Assembly: GCF_033441515.1 (NCBI RefSeq)
Contig: NZ_JAWQJT010000001.1
Span: 1,178,001-1,242,000, forward strand
Source: Amycolatopsis solani
Lineage (GTDB): Bacteria > Actinomycetota > Actinomycetes > Mycobacteriales > Pseudonocardiaceae
Direction of reading: 5' to 3'
Length of the DNA: 64,000 nt
Positions within the stretch are counted from its first letter, which is position 1. Every line of letters begins with the position of its first letter. The notes beneath the pieces were generated by a model. That model did no database searches. It saw only the letters and a program-made list of their open reading frames with translations, and was not told where the DNA came from. Below, one piece after another: positions 31,329 to 42,600 of the stretch. The position numbers were made by a program, and so were the translations under genes.

Positions 31329-33482
31329 TCAGTCCACTACATCGCGTCCCGAGCGGGCGTCCTTGACCCGCCGGTAGATGCGCCGCGAGGCGAGCAGAAG
31401 CAGGGCCACACCTGCGGCGACGGTCGCGATGATGGTGATCGCGCCGTACTCCGTGGACGTCAGCTCGAAGCGCGCGGATGACCCGAGCGGGGTACCGGTC
31501 GGGGTGCTCAACGACACATCGACGCTGAACCGCCCGGCCCGCAGCGCCTCCACCGGGAGCAGGTACTGCCGGCCGCCGCCGGCGGGGAAGGGCACCTCCT
31601 TGCGGTCGTCCGTGCGCAGGCCGGTGTTGTTGCTGAGGGTGAACCGGGCGTTGATGCCGACCGGCAGGTCGTTCACCACGTACACCGGCAGCGGCGAGTT
31701 GCCGGACGCCAGCGCGATCGTCTGCCGGGGCTGCTGGACGCTCACCCGGTCGCTGATCGCCGCGATCTCCGCCTGCGCGTTCACGGTCGCCGCGTCGGTG
31801 GGCAGGCCGCGCCACGCCGTCGACGCGCCGCGCAGCTCGGCCAGCCGGACCGGGGCGACGACGTCGTCCGGTTTCACCCGTTTGGTGGGGTCGAGCTGCA
31901 TCGAGGACGTCATGCCGGTGGCCTGGCCGTCGACGGCCGAGAGCGTCGAGACGAGCTGCGGGTCGGCGCTCGCGTTCGGGTCCTGGCCGCTGTCGCCGAC
32001 CGCGCCGGACGCGGCCGGGTCGGCCGAGAGCAGCGACGGGAGGGTGAGCGGGCTGACCAGTCCGGCGGTGATGAAGGCGCCGACCTGCTCGAGGTACGCC
32101 GTGAGCTCCGCGGCCGGCGCGTCCCAGCGCCGCGGCGGGGCGACCAGCAGGTGGTCGGGCCGCTCCTGGCCGGCGGGCTGGCCGAGGCCGGCCCGGAACG
32201 CAAGGGCGCCGAGACCGTTCTGGCTCGAGATCGCCCGCTCGGTGCTCGCCGGCACGGTGACCGAGTCGGGCACGGTCGGCACGCCGGTCATGGCGGCCGA
32301 GACCAGCGAGTCGGTCGGCTGGGCGCGCACGGCGCTGCCCTGCACGGTGACGCCGCCGCCGGCCGCGGTGGGGGCCAGCTTGCCCGCGTCGGTCAGCACC
32401 GTGCGGACGCCGGCCTGCGACAGCGCCGCGAGCACCGCTTCGCTCGGCGTGCCGCCCGGCCAGAGGACGCCGGTCTGCGGCGTGACGCCGGCCAGCTGCT
32501 GGATGGTGGCCGCGCCCGCGACCGCGGCGGTCACCAGCGCGGTGTCGCCGGGGCGGATCTTGGCGACCGTCTCGAGGTCGGCGTCGGCGAAGGGCAGTGC
32601 CACGACGCAGCGGCCGGTCAGCAGCGTCTTGAGCGAGGCGAGCCACGTCTTCGCGGCCTCGGTGCCCTTGCCGTCGACGTTCCCGCCGTCGGTGTGCACC
32701 TGGTAGCCGCGGCTCATCGCGTCGACCGTCGCCAGCAGGTCGGGGTCGAGGGCGAAGCACATCGACTTCGCGAGGTTCGAGTTCGCGCGCACGGCCGTCG
32801 CCGCGGCGCCGACCAGCGCGTTCAGCCGGCCGTCCCCGCTGATCTCGGCGGCCAGGCGGTCGTCGCGCAGCACCAGCGGCTGGCCGTACGGGGCCGCGTA
32901 CACCTGCGGGACGCCGCTGGTCAGCGGCCAGAGCAGGGTCATGCTCGGCGCGCCGGAGCGGCCGGTGGACTGCTTGCCGGGTCCGGTGAGCACCGGCATC
33001 AGCATGCTGACCGCGCCGAGCCGGGCGGGGCCGCCGAACTCCGGCGTGCCGTTCACGTTCACCAGCAGCGGGTAGACGCCGGGCCGGGCGAACCGCTCCG
33101 CCCGGGAACCGGTCAGGGGCACCGTGATCTTCAGCGGCGCGCTCTGCCCGGGGTCCAGCGCGTCCGCGACCGGCGCGAAGTCGGTCAGCGGGGTGTCCTT
33201 GAGGACGGCGCCGGAGAGCACGTCGTCGACCCCGCGCGAGGTCGTGACCCGGTCACCGACCTGCAGGCGGACCTGCGGCCGGGTGATCTTCCGGTCACCG
33301 GTGTTGGTCACCGTGCCCGCGACGGTCAGCGTCGTCGTCGACCCGGTGATCACGCGCGGGGCGAGCTCGTCCAGGTCGACGCGCAGGCGGGCGCCCTCCT
33401 CCGCCTGGGCCACCGAGGCACCGGTGAAGGCGGGGACGGCCAGGAAGAGGACGGAAAGGAAGGCTGCGGCGAACCGCTTCAC
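31329..33482 (-). CDS. DUF6049 exported membrane-anchored protein (Rv3909-like)
   Basis: 717 residues. A Sec signal peptide ([26 protein letters not shown]) precedes a large extracytoplasmic region; a C-terminal TM helix (about [20 protein letters not shown]) is followed by a short basic tail. Placement between mutT4 and murJ matches Rv3909. The family has no known biochemical role, but the constant company of MurJ and the pseudokinase suggests a cell-wall function. GTG start overlaps the Nudix gene stop by 4 nt. Confidence 0.88.
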   Translation of the reverse strand: MKRFAAAFLSVLFLAVPAFTGASVAQAEEGARLRVDLDELAPRVITGSTTTLTVAGTVTNTGDRKITRPQVRLQVGDRVTTSRGVDDVLSGAVLKDTPLTDFAPVADALDPGQSAPLKITVPLTGSRAERFARPGVYPLLVNVNGTPEFGGPARLGAVSMLMPVLTGPGKQSTGRSGAPSMTLLWPLTSGVPQVYAAPYGQPLVLRDDRLAAEISGDGRLNALVGAAATAVRANSNLAKSMCFALDPDLLATVDAMSRGYQVHTDGGNVDGKGTEAAKTWLASLKTLLTGRCVVALPFADADLETVAKIRPGDTALVTAAVAGAATIQQLAGVTPQTGVLWPGGTPSEAVLAALSQAGVRTVLTDAGKLAPTAAGGGVTVQGSAVRAQPTDSLVSAAMTGVPTVPDSVTVPASTERAISSQNGLGALAFRAGLGQPAGQERPDHLLVAPPRRWDAPAAELTAYLEQVGAFITAGLVSPLTLPSLLSADPAASGAVGDSGQDPNASADPQLVSTLSAVDGQATGMTSSMQLDPTKRVKPDDVVAPVRLAELRGASTAWRGLPTDAATVNAQAEIAAISDRVSVQQPRQTIALASGNSPLPVYVVNDLPVGINARFTLSNNTGLRTDDRKEVPFPAGGGRQYLLPVEALRAGRFSVDVSLSTPTGTPLGSSARFELTSTEYGAITIIATVAAGVALLLLASRRIYRRVKDARSGRDVVD

Positions 33483-34021
33483 TCGGGGGCTCCCTCAGGG
33501 GCGTGCTCGTCTCGTCCGTGGACGTCCGGGCGCGCGAAAAGTTCCTTGGCCTTCCGGACGAGCTTGCGTTCGTCGGAGTAGGCGAGTTTGGTCTCCAGCT
33601 CGGCCAGCGGGACCCAGGCCACCTCGGTGACCTCGACGTCCTCGTCGGACAGCTCACCGCCGAGCGCCTCGAGCAGGAAGTGGTGGACGGTTTTGTGGAT
33701 GCGCCGCCGTTCGGCCACGAACCAGTAGTCGATGGTGCCCAGCGGCCGCATGACGCGCGCGGAGATGCCGGTTTCCTCCTTCACCTCGCGCACGGCCGTC
33801 TGTTCCACCGTCTCACCGTCCTCGATGTGGCCCTTGGGCAGCGACCACAGCAGTCTGCCGTGCCGGTCGAGCCGGCCGATCAGCACCGCCTGTTCGCGTG
33901 CCGCGTCCACCACGAGGCCACCGGCCGACGTCTCGTCGACCGTGGTCAGGCGCCTGCCGCGCTGACGCCTGCGCCGCCTGCGCGGCTTCGAGGCGCCGGG
34001 TCGGCCGGCTGATCCAGACAT
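33479..34021 (-). CDS. Nudix hydrolase (MutT4-like)
   Basis: 180 residues. The Nudix box [23 protein letters not shown] fits GX5EX7REUXEEXGU fully, so hydrolysis of a nucleoside diphosphate derivative is expected. A strongly basic N-terminus ([13 protein letters not shown]) precedes the domain. It corresponds to Rv3908 (mutT4). It is the first gene of the mutT4-DUF6049-murJ-pseudokinase unit and is divergent from cca; the 101 bp between (34022-34122) must contain both promoters. Confidence 0.92.
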   Translation of the reverse strand: MSGSAGRPGASKPRRRRRRQRGRRLTTVDETSAGGLVVDAAREQAVLIGRLDRHGRLLWSLPKGHIEDGETVEQTAVREVKEETGISARVMRPLGTIDYWFVAERRRIHKTVHHFLLEALGGELSDEDVEVTEVAWVPLAELETKLAYSDERKLVRKAKELFARPDVHGRDEHAPEGAPE

Positions 34022-34122
34022 GCTGCGATGCTAGAGCAAACGGTTGCCCCGGTAGGCTGGCTCTCCGTGTCCGTGTCCGGCGGTGCTCGGAGCAAGCGCA
34101 CCAGGAACGTAGTGGGAATTTC

Positions 34123-35565
34123 GTGAACGACGTGGTCGTCAAGCAGAACGCGGTGGTGGAGCTGATGCGGGTCTCCCCCCTGGCCGAGGAGCTGGCGGAG
34201 AGGTTCGCCAGTGCGGGCCACCGCCTCTACCTGGTCGGTGGCAGCGTGCGGGACGCGCTGCTCGACCGCCCCTCCGGCGATCTCGACTTCACCACCGACG
34301 CCCGGCCCGACCGGGTGCTGAAGATCGTCAGCGAGTGGGGCGACGCCGTCTGGGACGTCGGGATCGCGTTCGGCACGATCGGCGTGACCAAGAAGGGCAT
34401 GCAGCTCGAGATCACGACGTTCCGCGCGGACAGCTACGACCGCGTCGGCCGCAACCCGCAGGTCACCTTCGGCGACAGCATCGAGGGCGACCTGCTCCGC
34501 CGTGACTTCACCGTCAACGCGATGGCCGTCGAGCTGGCGTCGGGGACGTTCATCGACCCGCACGACGGGCTGAGCGCGCTGCGGGAGAAGGTCCTGGACA
34601 CGCCGGCGACGCCGCAGGAGTCGTTCGCCGACGACCCGCTGCGGATGCTGCGGGCCGCCCGGTTCGCCGCGCAGCTCGGCTTCACCGCCGCGCCGCGGGT
34701 GGTCGACGCGATGACGTCGATGGCGGGCGAGATCGACCGGATCACCGCCGAGCGCGTGCAGGCCGAGCTGTCGAAGCTGCTGCTGGCCGACGACCCGCGG
34801 CCGGGCCTGGAACTGCTGGTCGACACCGGGCTGGCCGACCGGGTGCTGCCCGAGGTGCCCGGGATGCGGCTGGCCATGGACGAGCACCACCAGCACAAAG
34901 ACGTCTACCAGCACTCGCTGACCGTGCTCGCGCAGGCGATCGAGCTGGAGAAGTCGCACGAGCCGACGTCCGGGCCCGATCTGATCCTCCGGCTGGCGGC
35001 GCTGCTGCACGACGCCGGGAAACCGGCGACGCGGGAGTTCCAGCCGGGGGGCGGCGTGAGCTTCCACCACCACGAGGTGGTCGGCGCGCGGATGGCCCGC
35101 AAACGTTTGCGGGCGCTGAAGTTCTCCAAGGAGATCATCGACGACGTCTCCCAGCTCGTGTTCCTCCACCTGCGGTTCCACGGCTACGGCAAGGGCGAGT
35201 GGACGGACTCGGCGGTTCGCCGGTACGTCACCGACGCCGGCCCGCTGCTGACCCGGCTGCACAAGCTCGTCCGGGCCGACTGCACCACTCGCAACCGCCG
35301 GAAGGCGGCCGCGCTGCAGGCGACGTACGACGACCTCGAGGCCCGCATCACGGCGTTGAAGGCCAAGGAGGACCTCGACCGCGTCCGCCCGGACCTCAAC
35401 GGCGAAGAGATCATGGAACTGCTCGGCCTCAAGCCGGGGCCGGACGTCGGGAAGGCGTGGAAGTTCCTGAAGGACCTGCGCCTGGACCGCGGGCCGCTGG
35501 ACCACGACGAAGCCGTGGCCGAGCTGAAGCAGTGGGCCGCGGAAAACGGCATCGGGAACGGCTGA
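34123..35565 (+). CDS. cca: CCA tRNA nucleotidyltransferase
   Basis: 480 residues from GTG 34123 (NDVVVKQNAVVELMRV), the length of mycobacterial PcnA; the frame is open further upstream but antisense to the Nudix gene. Nucleotidyltransferase motif YLVGGSVRDALLDR with DLDFTTDA; RRDFTVNAMAVEL and DPLRMLRAARFAAQLGF identify class II CCA enzymes. An HD domain (LAALLHDAGKP) follows. It adds or repairs the 3' CCA of tRNA. The gene contains a perfect 20 bp palindrome at 35097-35116. Confidence 0.96.
   Translation: MNDVVVKQNAVVELMRVSPLAEELAERFASAGHRLYLVGGSVRDALLDRPSGDLDFTTDARPDRVLKIVSEWGDAVWDVGIAFGTIGVTKKGMQLEITTFRADSYDRVGRNPQVTFGDSIEGDLLRRDFTVNAMAVELASGTFIDPHDGLSALREKVLDTPATPQESFADDPLRMLRAARFAAQLGFTAAPRVVDAMTSMAGEIDRITAERVQAELSKLLLADDPRPGLELLVDTGLADRVLPEVPGMRLAMDEHHQHKDVYQHSLTVLAQAIELEKSHEPTSGPDLILRLAALLHDAGKPATREFQPGGGVSFHHHEVVGARMARKRLRALKFSKEIIDDVSQLVFLHLRFHGYGKGEWTDSAVRRYVTDAGPLLTRLHKLVRADCTTRNRRKAAALQATYDDLEARITALKAKEDLDRVRPDLNGEEIMELLGLKPGPDVGKAWKFLKDLRLDRGPLDHDEAVAELKQWAAENGIGNG
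35097..35116. repeat. 20 bp palindrome inside cca
   Basis: GCCCGCAAACGTTTGCGGGC is a perfect palindrome within cca (encoding part of MARKRLRAL). Its 14 bp core equals the palindrome at 21838. It may be only codon coincidence. Confidence 0.45.
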
Positions 35566-35568
35566 GCC

Positions 35569-36876
35569 GTGCCGGGCGGGGGCAGCTTCCTGGTGGCGCT
35601 GATGCGCCGCGGCGCCCCCGCGATCGCCACCGCCACGAGCGCGCTCCCCGACGAGATCGCCGACCCGGCGCCGATGCACGCGTTCCGGCGCATCTCGCGG
35701 ATGAACGGCCCGATCGACCCGGGCGAGCGCGACGGCCTGCTGCTGCGCGCCACCCGGTACGTCGTGCTCATCCCGCTGGCCTACCGGCTGCTCGCGGTGC
35801 CCGGCCAGTTCGGCGTCTACACGATCCGCCACGGCACGACCGGGCTGCTGCCGGTCGGGGTGTTCACGCTGCTCTCGGTCGCGCTGAACGTCATCGGCCT
35901 GCGCTGGATGTTCCGCTCGGCGCCGTTCAACGGCCGGGCCGCCGGCAAGCTCCTCGCGGTCGACCTGCTCTTCACCGTGCTTTCGCCGCTCGTCCTCGCC
36001 GTGACCGTGCCGCCGGACGGCTACTTCGACGCGCTCGCGGTGACCAGCGTCCACCTGTTCGGCGAGGCCGGGCTGCTGACGCTCGCGCTGGGCGTGCCGA
36101 GCGGGCTGGTGTTCGGGTTGGTGAGCTTCCCGCTGCGGATGCTCGCGAACTGGCTGAACACCGGCCGGTTCCAGGTCGAAGCCGCCTTCTCGACGTACTC
36201 CGCGCTGCTCGCGGAGCTGTTCCTGGCCACCGCCGCCCTGCTGCTGACCGGCCTCGGCACCCGGCTGGCGCTGGCGTACGGCACCCGCAACGGACGGCTC
36301 GCCGAGCGTGCCCAGCAGCACCGGATGCTGCACGACACCGTGCTCCAGACGCTCGAGGCGATGGCGTTGTCCGGCACGGCGAACCCCGAGGAGCGGCTCG
36401 TCGAGATCCAGCGGCTCGCCCGGGCGCAGGCGATGGAGATCCGGCACACGATCGAGACGGCGAAGTCCGAGCGGGCCGAAGCGGGGGCCCGGCCGCTGGG
36501 CGAGAAGCTCGCCGCGCTGGCCGCCGAGATGGCGCGCGACGGCCTTCGGGCCCAGCTCGTGGTGGCCGAGCTGGACGACGACACGCTGTCGGAGGTCCGG
36601 CAGATCGCCATCCGCGACGCCGTGCGCGAGGCGCTGCGGAACACGATGAAGCACTCCGGCACCGACCGGGTCGTCGTGCGGGTCGAGGAGCGCGACGGCG
36701 GCATCGCGGTGATCACCCGCGACCACGGCAGCGGCTTCAGCGCGGCCGACCACCCGGCCGGGTTCGGCATCAGCGAGTCCATCACCGCGAGGCTGGCGGA
36801 GGTCGGCGGGACGTCACGGGTCGAATCGGGACTCGCCGGTGGCGGCACTCGAGTGACGCTCTGGGTCCCCTTCTGA
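35569..36876 (+). CDS. orphan sensor histidine kinase (NarL-type)
   Basis: 435 residues. About five TM helices (residues 65-255) carry no recognisable sensor domain. The HisKA_3-type phosphoacceptor is in RMLHDTVLQTLEAMAL (His about 262). The HATPase region has AVREALRNTMKHSG (N box), DHGSGF and GLAGGGTRVTLWVPF. No response regulator is adjacent, so the partner is unknown. The GTG start directly follows cca; residues 1-40 look like an unneeded extension, and ATG codons at 35674 (MHAFRR) or 35701 (MNGPID) are plausible starts. Confidence 0.85.
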   Translation: MPGGGSFLVALMRRGAPAIATATSALPDEIADPAPMHAFRRISRMNGPIDPGERDGLLLRATRYVVLIPLAYRLLAVPGQFGVYTIRHGTTGLLPVGVFTLLSVALNVIGLRWMFRSAPFNGRAAGKLLAVDLLFTVLSPLVLAVTVPPDGYFDALAVTSVHLFGEAGLLTLALGVPSGLVFGLVSFPLRMLANWLNTGRFQVEAAFSTYSALLAELFLATAALLLTGLGTRLALAYGTRNGRLAERAQQHRMLHDTVLQTLEAMALSGTANPEERLVEIQRLARAQAMEIRHTIETAKSERAEAGARPLGEKLAALAAEMARDGLRAQLVVAELDDDTLSEVRQIAIRDAVREALRNTMKHSGTDRVVVRVEERDGGIAVITRDHGSGFSAADHPAGFGISESITARLAEVGGTSRVESGLAGGGTRVTLWVPF

Positions 36877-36889
36877 TATCTCCTGAACC

Positions 36890-37741
36890 ATGACCTCGAT
36901 CGAGCTGCTCGCCGACGCTCTCGCCGCCTACCGCGCCGGTGACCGCGACCAGGCCGCCGACCTCGCCGCCCAAGCCGGGCGCGCCGGCTCCACGCTGGCC
37001 GACGAACTGCGGGCCTACCTGGGCGGGGACGGCTCGGCGCCGGTGTACGACCAGCCGGGCGCGTTCACGGCCTTCATCCGCGGCGGCGGCAACATCGGCC
37101 TGTACCGGGCGCTGAGTGCCGCGCTCGCCGAGCGGTACGACGCCGAGAAGCCCGAATCGCTGCTCGACCTGGGCTGCGGGGACGGCCTCGCCGTCGTGCC
37201 CGCGCTCGAACAGGCGTCGCACACCCCGCCGCGGATCGACCTGGTCGAACCGTCGGCCGCGCTGCTCGAGGGCGTCCACGAGCGGGTGCCGTCGGCGCAG
37301 TGCTGGCAGTCGACCGCCCAGGACTTCCTGGCCCGCGACGACCTCGGCTGGGAATTCGTCCAGTCGACGTTCGCGCTGCAGTCCATCGAGCCGGAGCAGC
37401 GCGCGGAGGTGCTCCGCACGCTGCAGCTGCGCACCGGGAAGCTGGTCATCGCCGAGTTCGACGTGCCCGAGTTCGAGGAAGGCTCGACGGCGCACCTGCG
37501 CTCGCTCGTCGAACGCTACGAGCGCGGGGTCGCCGAGTACGGCGAAGACGCCTCCCTGGTCGCGCAGGGATTCCTGCTGCCGGTGCTGCTCGGGATCGTC
37601 TCCGGGCAGGAGCGGACGAACTGGGAGCACCCGGCCGAGGGCTGGGTGGACCAGCTGAGGACGGCGGGCTTCACCGACGTCGACGTGGCCCCGCTCGCCG
37701 ACTACTGGTGGTCGCCCGCCGTCCTGATCACTGCCTGCTGA
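36890..37741 (+). CDS. class I SAM-dependent methyltransferase
   Basis: 283 residues. The glycine-rich motif I is SLLDLGCGDGLAVVPAL, then IDLVEPSAALLEGV (motif II acidic residue) and WEFVQSTFALQSIEPEQRAEVL. The first 50 residues form a helical extension rich in Ala. Substrate not deducible. It is 13 bp after the histidine kinase gene. Its 3' end overlaps by 14 bp the stop of the convergent TNT-like gene. Confidence 0.8.
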   Translation: MTSIELLADALAAYRAGDRDQAADLAAQAGRAGSTLADELRAYLGGDGSAPVYDQPGAFTAFIRGGGNIGLYRALSAALAERYDAEKPESLLDLGCGDGLAVVPALEQASHTPPRIDLVEPSAALLEGVHERVPSAQCWQSTAQDFLARDDLGWEFVQSTFALQSIEPEQRAEVLRTLQLRTGKLVIAEFDVPEFEEGSTAHLRSLVERYERGVAEYGEDASLVAQGFLLPVLLGIVSGQERTNWEHPAEGWVDQLRTAGFTDVDVAPLADYWWSPAVLITAC

Positions 37742-39635
37742 GCGAGCCCGTCTCGAGGTGCTGGGCGAGCGGGCGCGGCAGCAGGTAGGCGACCGCGCCG
37801 CCCGGCATCCCGTTCCACGGCGCCGTCACGCCGGTCAGCACCCGCACCGCGCGCTGCACCCGGTACGGCCGCTTCTCCCGTTCGCGCTCGAAGGCCAGCG
37901 ACGTCTCGACGAACCGCGTGCTCCCGGCGTGCACCAGGTTGCCGGTCTCGTTGCCGAACCGGACGACCGTCGTGCCCGGCGCGAGCGTGATCAGGCGCTT
38001 GCCGCGGTAGAAGTTCAACGGCGGTTCGCCGCGCATCGGCAGGATCGGCCAGTCGGCGGGCTGGTCGGACTCTTCCGGCGGCCGGGGCGGCAGCATCAGC
38101 AGCACGCCGAGCAGGAACCGGGCCGCGTCGCCGAGCGAGCCGAACGCCACCGGCTCGTCGAACGGCGGCCGGGAGACCTCCCAGCTGTTCTCGGCGCGGC
38201 GCAACGTCCAGACGTCGTCCGCGGGGATCTCGTTCGCACCGATCCGGTACGCGGCCGGCGGTACGGCGTGTTCGGCGAGCCGCTGCTGGAGCAGTTCCAG
38301 CGTCTCCGCGCCGCGCAGGTTCCGCACCTGCTCACCGCGGGCGACGCGGGTCAGCGCCCGCTCGTCCGGCAGGTCGGCGGTCGTCTGCGCCGGCCGCGGC
38401 GTGCCGTTGACCTCCGCCTCCGCCGTCGCGCGGACGAGCTCGCCGACGAACGGCGGCCGGAAGCCGGCCGCGCGGATGTGCTCGATCAGCTCCGGCTCCG
38501 GCGGCACCCCGTACTTGCGCAGGTAGTGCGGCACGGCGGCGGGCCAGATCCAGGTGCCGTCGGTGTGGAACGCGTTCGGCACGTCCGGCTTCGCGCCCGG
38601 CGCGCCGAAGATGTCCGGCAGCGGCGCGGGCCGGTGCAGCGCGACCGGCGAGCGGAACAGGTAGTCGAGCACCCCGCGGACCTGGTCCGGCGGCACCGGC
38701 GGCCGGTTGACCACCGGGCGCTCGCCCTCGGTGTGCGCGTCCGCGGCCCGCGCGAGGCGGAACGCGATGTCGAGCGGCAGCCCGGCCTTCGCGGTCAGCC
38801 ACGACGGCACGTGCTTCGGCGCGCGCGGGTAGGTCGCCAGCTCCAGCTCGTAGGCGGCGGTCGACGGGCGGCCGCCGTCGTTCGGCGGTACCCGCCAGTC
38901 CGGCTCCCGGTCGGCGTCGAAGTCGAAGTCGAACGACGACGCCGAGTCGAGCGTGAACGTGCCCTGGAACCAGGTGCCGGTCTCGGGCTGGGCCATCGCG
39001 GCGCGCAGCCGGGCGAAGAGGCCGCCGAGCCGGGGCACCGCGGGCAGCGAGACCGACACCGGGCCGTCCTCGTCGCCGACCGCGCGGACCTCGATCTCCG
39101 CGTAGTCGCCGACCTGCCGGAACTGGGCGCCGACCCGCGACCAGCCGCCGGGCACGGTGTGCAGCAGCGTCCGGCCGATCGCGCGCAGCAGCGCGTTCTG
39201 GTCGTCGGCGCCCGGCGCCGGCCGCGCGTCCGGCGTCTCGGTGAAGTCCAGCCGCGTCTGCCACAACGCCGTGAGCTGCTTGGCCGGCACGGTGACCGAG
39301 AAGTCGGTCAGCCCCAGCTGCGCGGCGCGGGCGCTGTCGTCGCGGACCCAGCGCAAGGTCAGCTCGGGTCGCTCGCCCGGAGCGACCTCGAAGACCTCGC
39401 CGTCGTACTCGGCGAACGTCCGCAGCGTGAACGTCGCCGGCACCTCGCTCGCCGGCACCACCCGCGCCGGCCGTCCGTCGTGCTCCTTGTCGAACCCGTC
39501 CGGTGCCTCTTCCTCCGGCAGCACGGACAGCAGCACGGTGCCGTCCGTGGTCGACCGCTGGGCGCGGAACGTCCCCTCGCCCCACGTCGCGTACAGGCCG
39601 TCCGGGCGTTCGGCCACCTCAACCCGGTAACGCAC
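37728..39635 (-). CDS. TNT-domain-related protein 1
   Basis: 635 residues from GTG 39635 (RYRVEVAERPDGLYATW), with GGGAGGA 5-6 nt upstream; the frame is open into the next gene but that part is not credible. N-terminal beta-rich region of unknown type; middle region with the pattern FHTDGTWIWPAAVPHYLRKYG, often found beside TNT domains; C-terminal 90 residues (LAPGTTVVRFGNETGNLVHAG ... YRVQRAVRVLTGVTAPW ... PGGAVAYLL) resemble the tuberculosis necrotizing toxin NAD glycohydrolase fold. Gln residues usual near the PGGG element are missing, so activity is doubtful. No signal peptide. Last gene of the operon; paralogue of 44973-46388. Confidence 0.7.
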   Translation of the reverse strand: MRYRVEVAERPDGLYATWGEGTFRAQRSTTDGTVLLSVLPEEEAPDGFDKEHDGRPARVVPASEVPATFTLRTFAEYDGEVFEVAPGERPELTLRWVRDDSARAAQLGLTDFSVTVPAKQLTALWQTRLDFTETPDARPAPGADDQNALLRAIGRTLLHTVPGGWSRVGAQFRQVGDYAEIEVRAVGDEDGPVSVSLPAVPRLGGLFARLRAAMAQPETGTWFQGTFTLDSASSFDFDFDADREPDWRVPPNDGGRPSTAAYELELATYPRAPKHVPSWLTAKAGLPLDIAFRLARAADAHTEGERPVVNRPPVPPDQVRGVLDYLFRSPVALHRPAPLPDIFGAPGAKPDVPNAFHTDGTWIWPAAVPHYLRKYGVPPEPELIEHIRAAGFRPPFVGELVRATAEAEVNGTPRPAQTTADLPDERALTRVARGEQVRNLRGAETLELLQQRLAEHAVPPAAYRIGANEIPADDVWTLRRAENSWEVSRPPFDEPVAFGSLGDAARFLLGVLLMLPPRPPEESDQPADWPILPMRGEPPLNFYRGKRLITLAPGTTVVRFGNETGNLVHAGSTRFVETSLAFEREREKRPYRVQRAVRVLTGVTAPWNGMPGGAVAYLLPRPLAQHLETGSLSRQ

Positions 39636-39670
39636 GTTTGTCCTCCCCTGACCCCAGTGACATCGGAAAC

Positions 39671-42600
39671 TTAGTCGACCGGGTACCGAGCGAACCACCG
39701 GTCGTCGCCCGGCGCACCCGGGCCGAACTCGGTGAGCGCGTCGTCCGCCAGGCCGACGATGACGTCGCGGAGCTCCAGCTGCGCCAGCCAGCTCTTCCGC
39801 AGTGCTTCCTCGCCGTACATCGCGCCGACGAGGTTGCCGCAGACCGAGCCGGTCGAGTCGCTGTCCCCGCTGTGGTTGACCGCCGCGAGCAACGCCGTGT
39901 CGGCGTCGGTGGTGGTCAGCGCGACGTACACCGACATCGACAACGCGGTCTCGCCGATGTTCCCCGCGCCGAGCGACTCGAGCTTCTCCGGCGTCGGCGG
40001 GCCCTGCTCCGCCAGTGCCAGCGCCGCGTCGAGCGCCTCGCTCTGCTCCTCGTGCCCCGGGTGCTTCACGAGCTCGGCCCGCGCGGTCGCGACCGCGTCG
40101 AGCAGCGGCTTTCCGTGCAGCAGCTCGTGCACGACCACCGCGAAGCACCCCGACGACAAATACCCGCTCGGGTGACCGTGGGTCAGCGCCGCGCTCTCGG
40201 CGCCGAGCCGGAACACCTCCGCGAGGTCGTCCGACCACAACGCGATCGGTGCGGCCCGCATCACGCCGCCGCAGCCCTTCGAGTTGTTGATCGGCCGTTC
40301 GATGGTGCCCCGGACGCCCGAGCGGCCGTACGCCTCGAGCTCGCCGAAGCAGGTCAGGCCGGGGGCGCGGCGGCTGAACAGCTCCTGGTGCGTGATCAGC
40401 CAGCCGTCCGGCGCTTCGACGGTGGACTGCGGCCCGCGTGCCCGGTCCCACGCGACGCCCTGCGTGTGCAGCCAGCGTTGGTAGGCCAGCTGCAGCGAGT
40501 GCACGACGTCCGCGGACCCGGTCTTCCGCTGCTGGGCGTGCGCCCGGATGAGCGCTTCGAGCGTGAAGAGCGTCATCTGGGTGTCGTCGGTGATCCGGCC
40601 GGCGCCGCCGTACGCGGGGATGAAGTCGGTGATCCCGGCCGGCCCGGCGATTTCGCGGATCCGGTCGATCGAGTCGAACTCCGTCTTCGCGCCCAGCGCG
40701 TCGCCGATCGCCCCGGCCAGCAGGCTGCCCCGCAGTCGCGATCGCAAGTCCGGTCCCTTCGGTTTCGGGGTGAACCGGCCGCTCGGGTACCGGCGCTCCC
40801 ATCGCGGGTGTTCCGCGGTCTCCGTCTGGAGGCCGTTGCGGTTGAAGTACCAGAAGACGTCGCTCGCGATGTCCTCCAGCAGTCCGAGGTCGGGTAGCGC
40901 GGTCACCCAGGGCAGGCCCGGCAGGCCGGTCCGGGCGCCCACCAGCGCCCCGGCGATCGCGCCCGCCACCGGACCGGACCGCGCGGCGAGGGTGATCGCC
41001 GCCGCGGGGTCGTGGCCGCGCTTGGCCACGGCGAACAGCGCGCGGCCGAGCACCGAGCGCACGCTCCGGCCGTCGCCGATGCTTTCGAGCTGGGCGACGT
41101 CGTCGGCGTCGCGGTCCTCGCGCAGCGCCAGTGTCGACGCCGCCAGCTCGCCGCCCACTTCCCGCAGGCGGACGTGCACGGGCAACGCGAACGCTTCCCG
41201 CGTGAGCAGCGCCTGGAACACCGCGACCAGCAGCTCGACGCCTTCGGTGACCTCGGCGCCGGCACCGCTGCCGGTCAGCTCGCGGGCGATGTCGTTCGCG
41301 TACTGCTCGCCGTCGACGTCGGCGAGCGCGACCGCGCCGGCCGGGGTCGCCGCCAGCGCCGTGGCCAGCAGCGCGGAGAACTCCGCGGGCGGCGGGCCGG
41401 CGTGCCGGGTCGCGACGGCGAGCCAGCCGACCGGGTCCGGCTCGGGCAGCGTGGCCGGCACTTCGCCGGTCGGCACCGGCGGCAGGCCGCGCAGCACGAT
41501 GTCGGTGTGGAACAGCAGGTGGCGCGTCAGCCCGCCCAGCGGCAGCGGACCGGCCGGGTCGGCGCCGCCGCCCAGCGCGTCACCGATCGCGAAGCCGGCG
41601 TACGCGCCGACGATCCGGTGCCAGGCGAAGCGCCCGGCCGGCGTGCCGAAGGCGGAGAACTTCCCGAACGTCCACGGCACCGGCCGGGGCTGCGCGTCTT
41701 CGCCGACGTGCGCGATCAGGCCGTGCGCGCCCAGGTCGGCGGGCCATTCCGGGGCCTGGCCCGCGCGGCGGCGGACGCCGTTGCGGTGCTGCCAGGCGAA
41801 CCCGCGCAGGTAGCGGACGCACTCCTCGGGCGTCAGCTCGAAGTGGTGGTCGCGGGCGTGGTTGACCGCGTACCGCAGGTGCCGTTCGAGCAGGTCGGGC
41901 GGCTCGACGCCGAACTCCTCGACCAGCGCGGGCAGCGCGTCGGCGACCGCGGGGCCGGCTTCCGGCGCGGGCTCCTCGACCCGCGGGCCGCGTTCGCCGG
42001 TCGTGCCCAGCTCGGCCGCGGTCAGGCTGCGGACCAGCCCGGTGCCGGGGTCGAGGGTCAGCCCGGTCGACGTCGGCAGCTCGCGGACCGGCACCCGCCA
42101 CCGGCGCGGGTAGCGCCCGGGGACGAGCGCCGACGAGCTGTAGGCGATGACTTCGCGGTCGCCGGTGCCGGGCACCGGGCGCACCAGCGGCTCGCCGTCC
42201 GTCAGTGGCACGAGCACTTCGCAGTCGAGCAGCGCGGTGGCGAACTCGGGACGGCTGATCCAGCCGACGGCCAGGTAGGTCAGCAGTTTCGCGGCGTCCG
42301 TCGCCGGCACCGGGAACCCGCGCCAGACCGGGCCGGGCGTGTACTGCTCGTTGGCCCGGTACTCGCCGGTGGACCGGGTCCAGCCGCGGATCGCCCGCAC
42401 CGGGAGGTCCGGGAACACCTTCTCGTCGAACTCGGGGTCGACGTCGGGCCGCCACTCGTCCTCGGCGGGCGGGCTCGCCATCGCCGCCTGGTCGAGCGTG
42501 ACCTCGCCGCCGTCGTCCGGCACGAACAGCACCGGGCTCGGGATCAGCCCCGAACCGACGTCGGTGCCGTCCAGGTAACCGGCCGCGTTGACGGTGAAGC

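Noticed and set aside
37728..40802. 1024-residue version of TNT-related protein 1
   Set aside because: The extra N-terminal part is antisense-like Arg/Gly-rich frame overlapping the DraG gene; GTG 39635 has a strong ribosome binding site.
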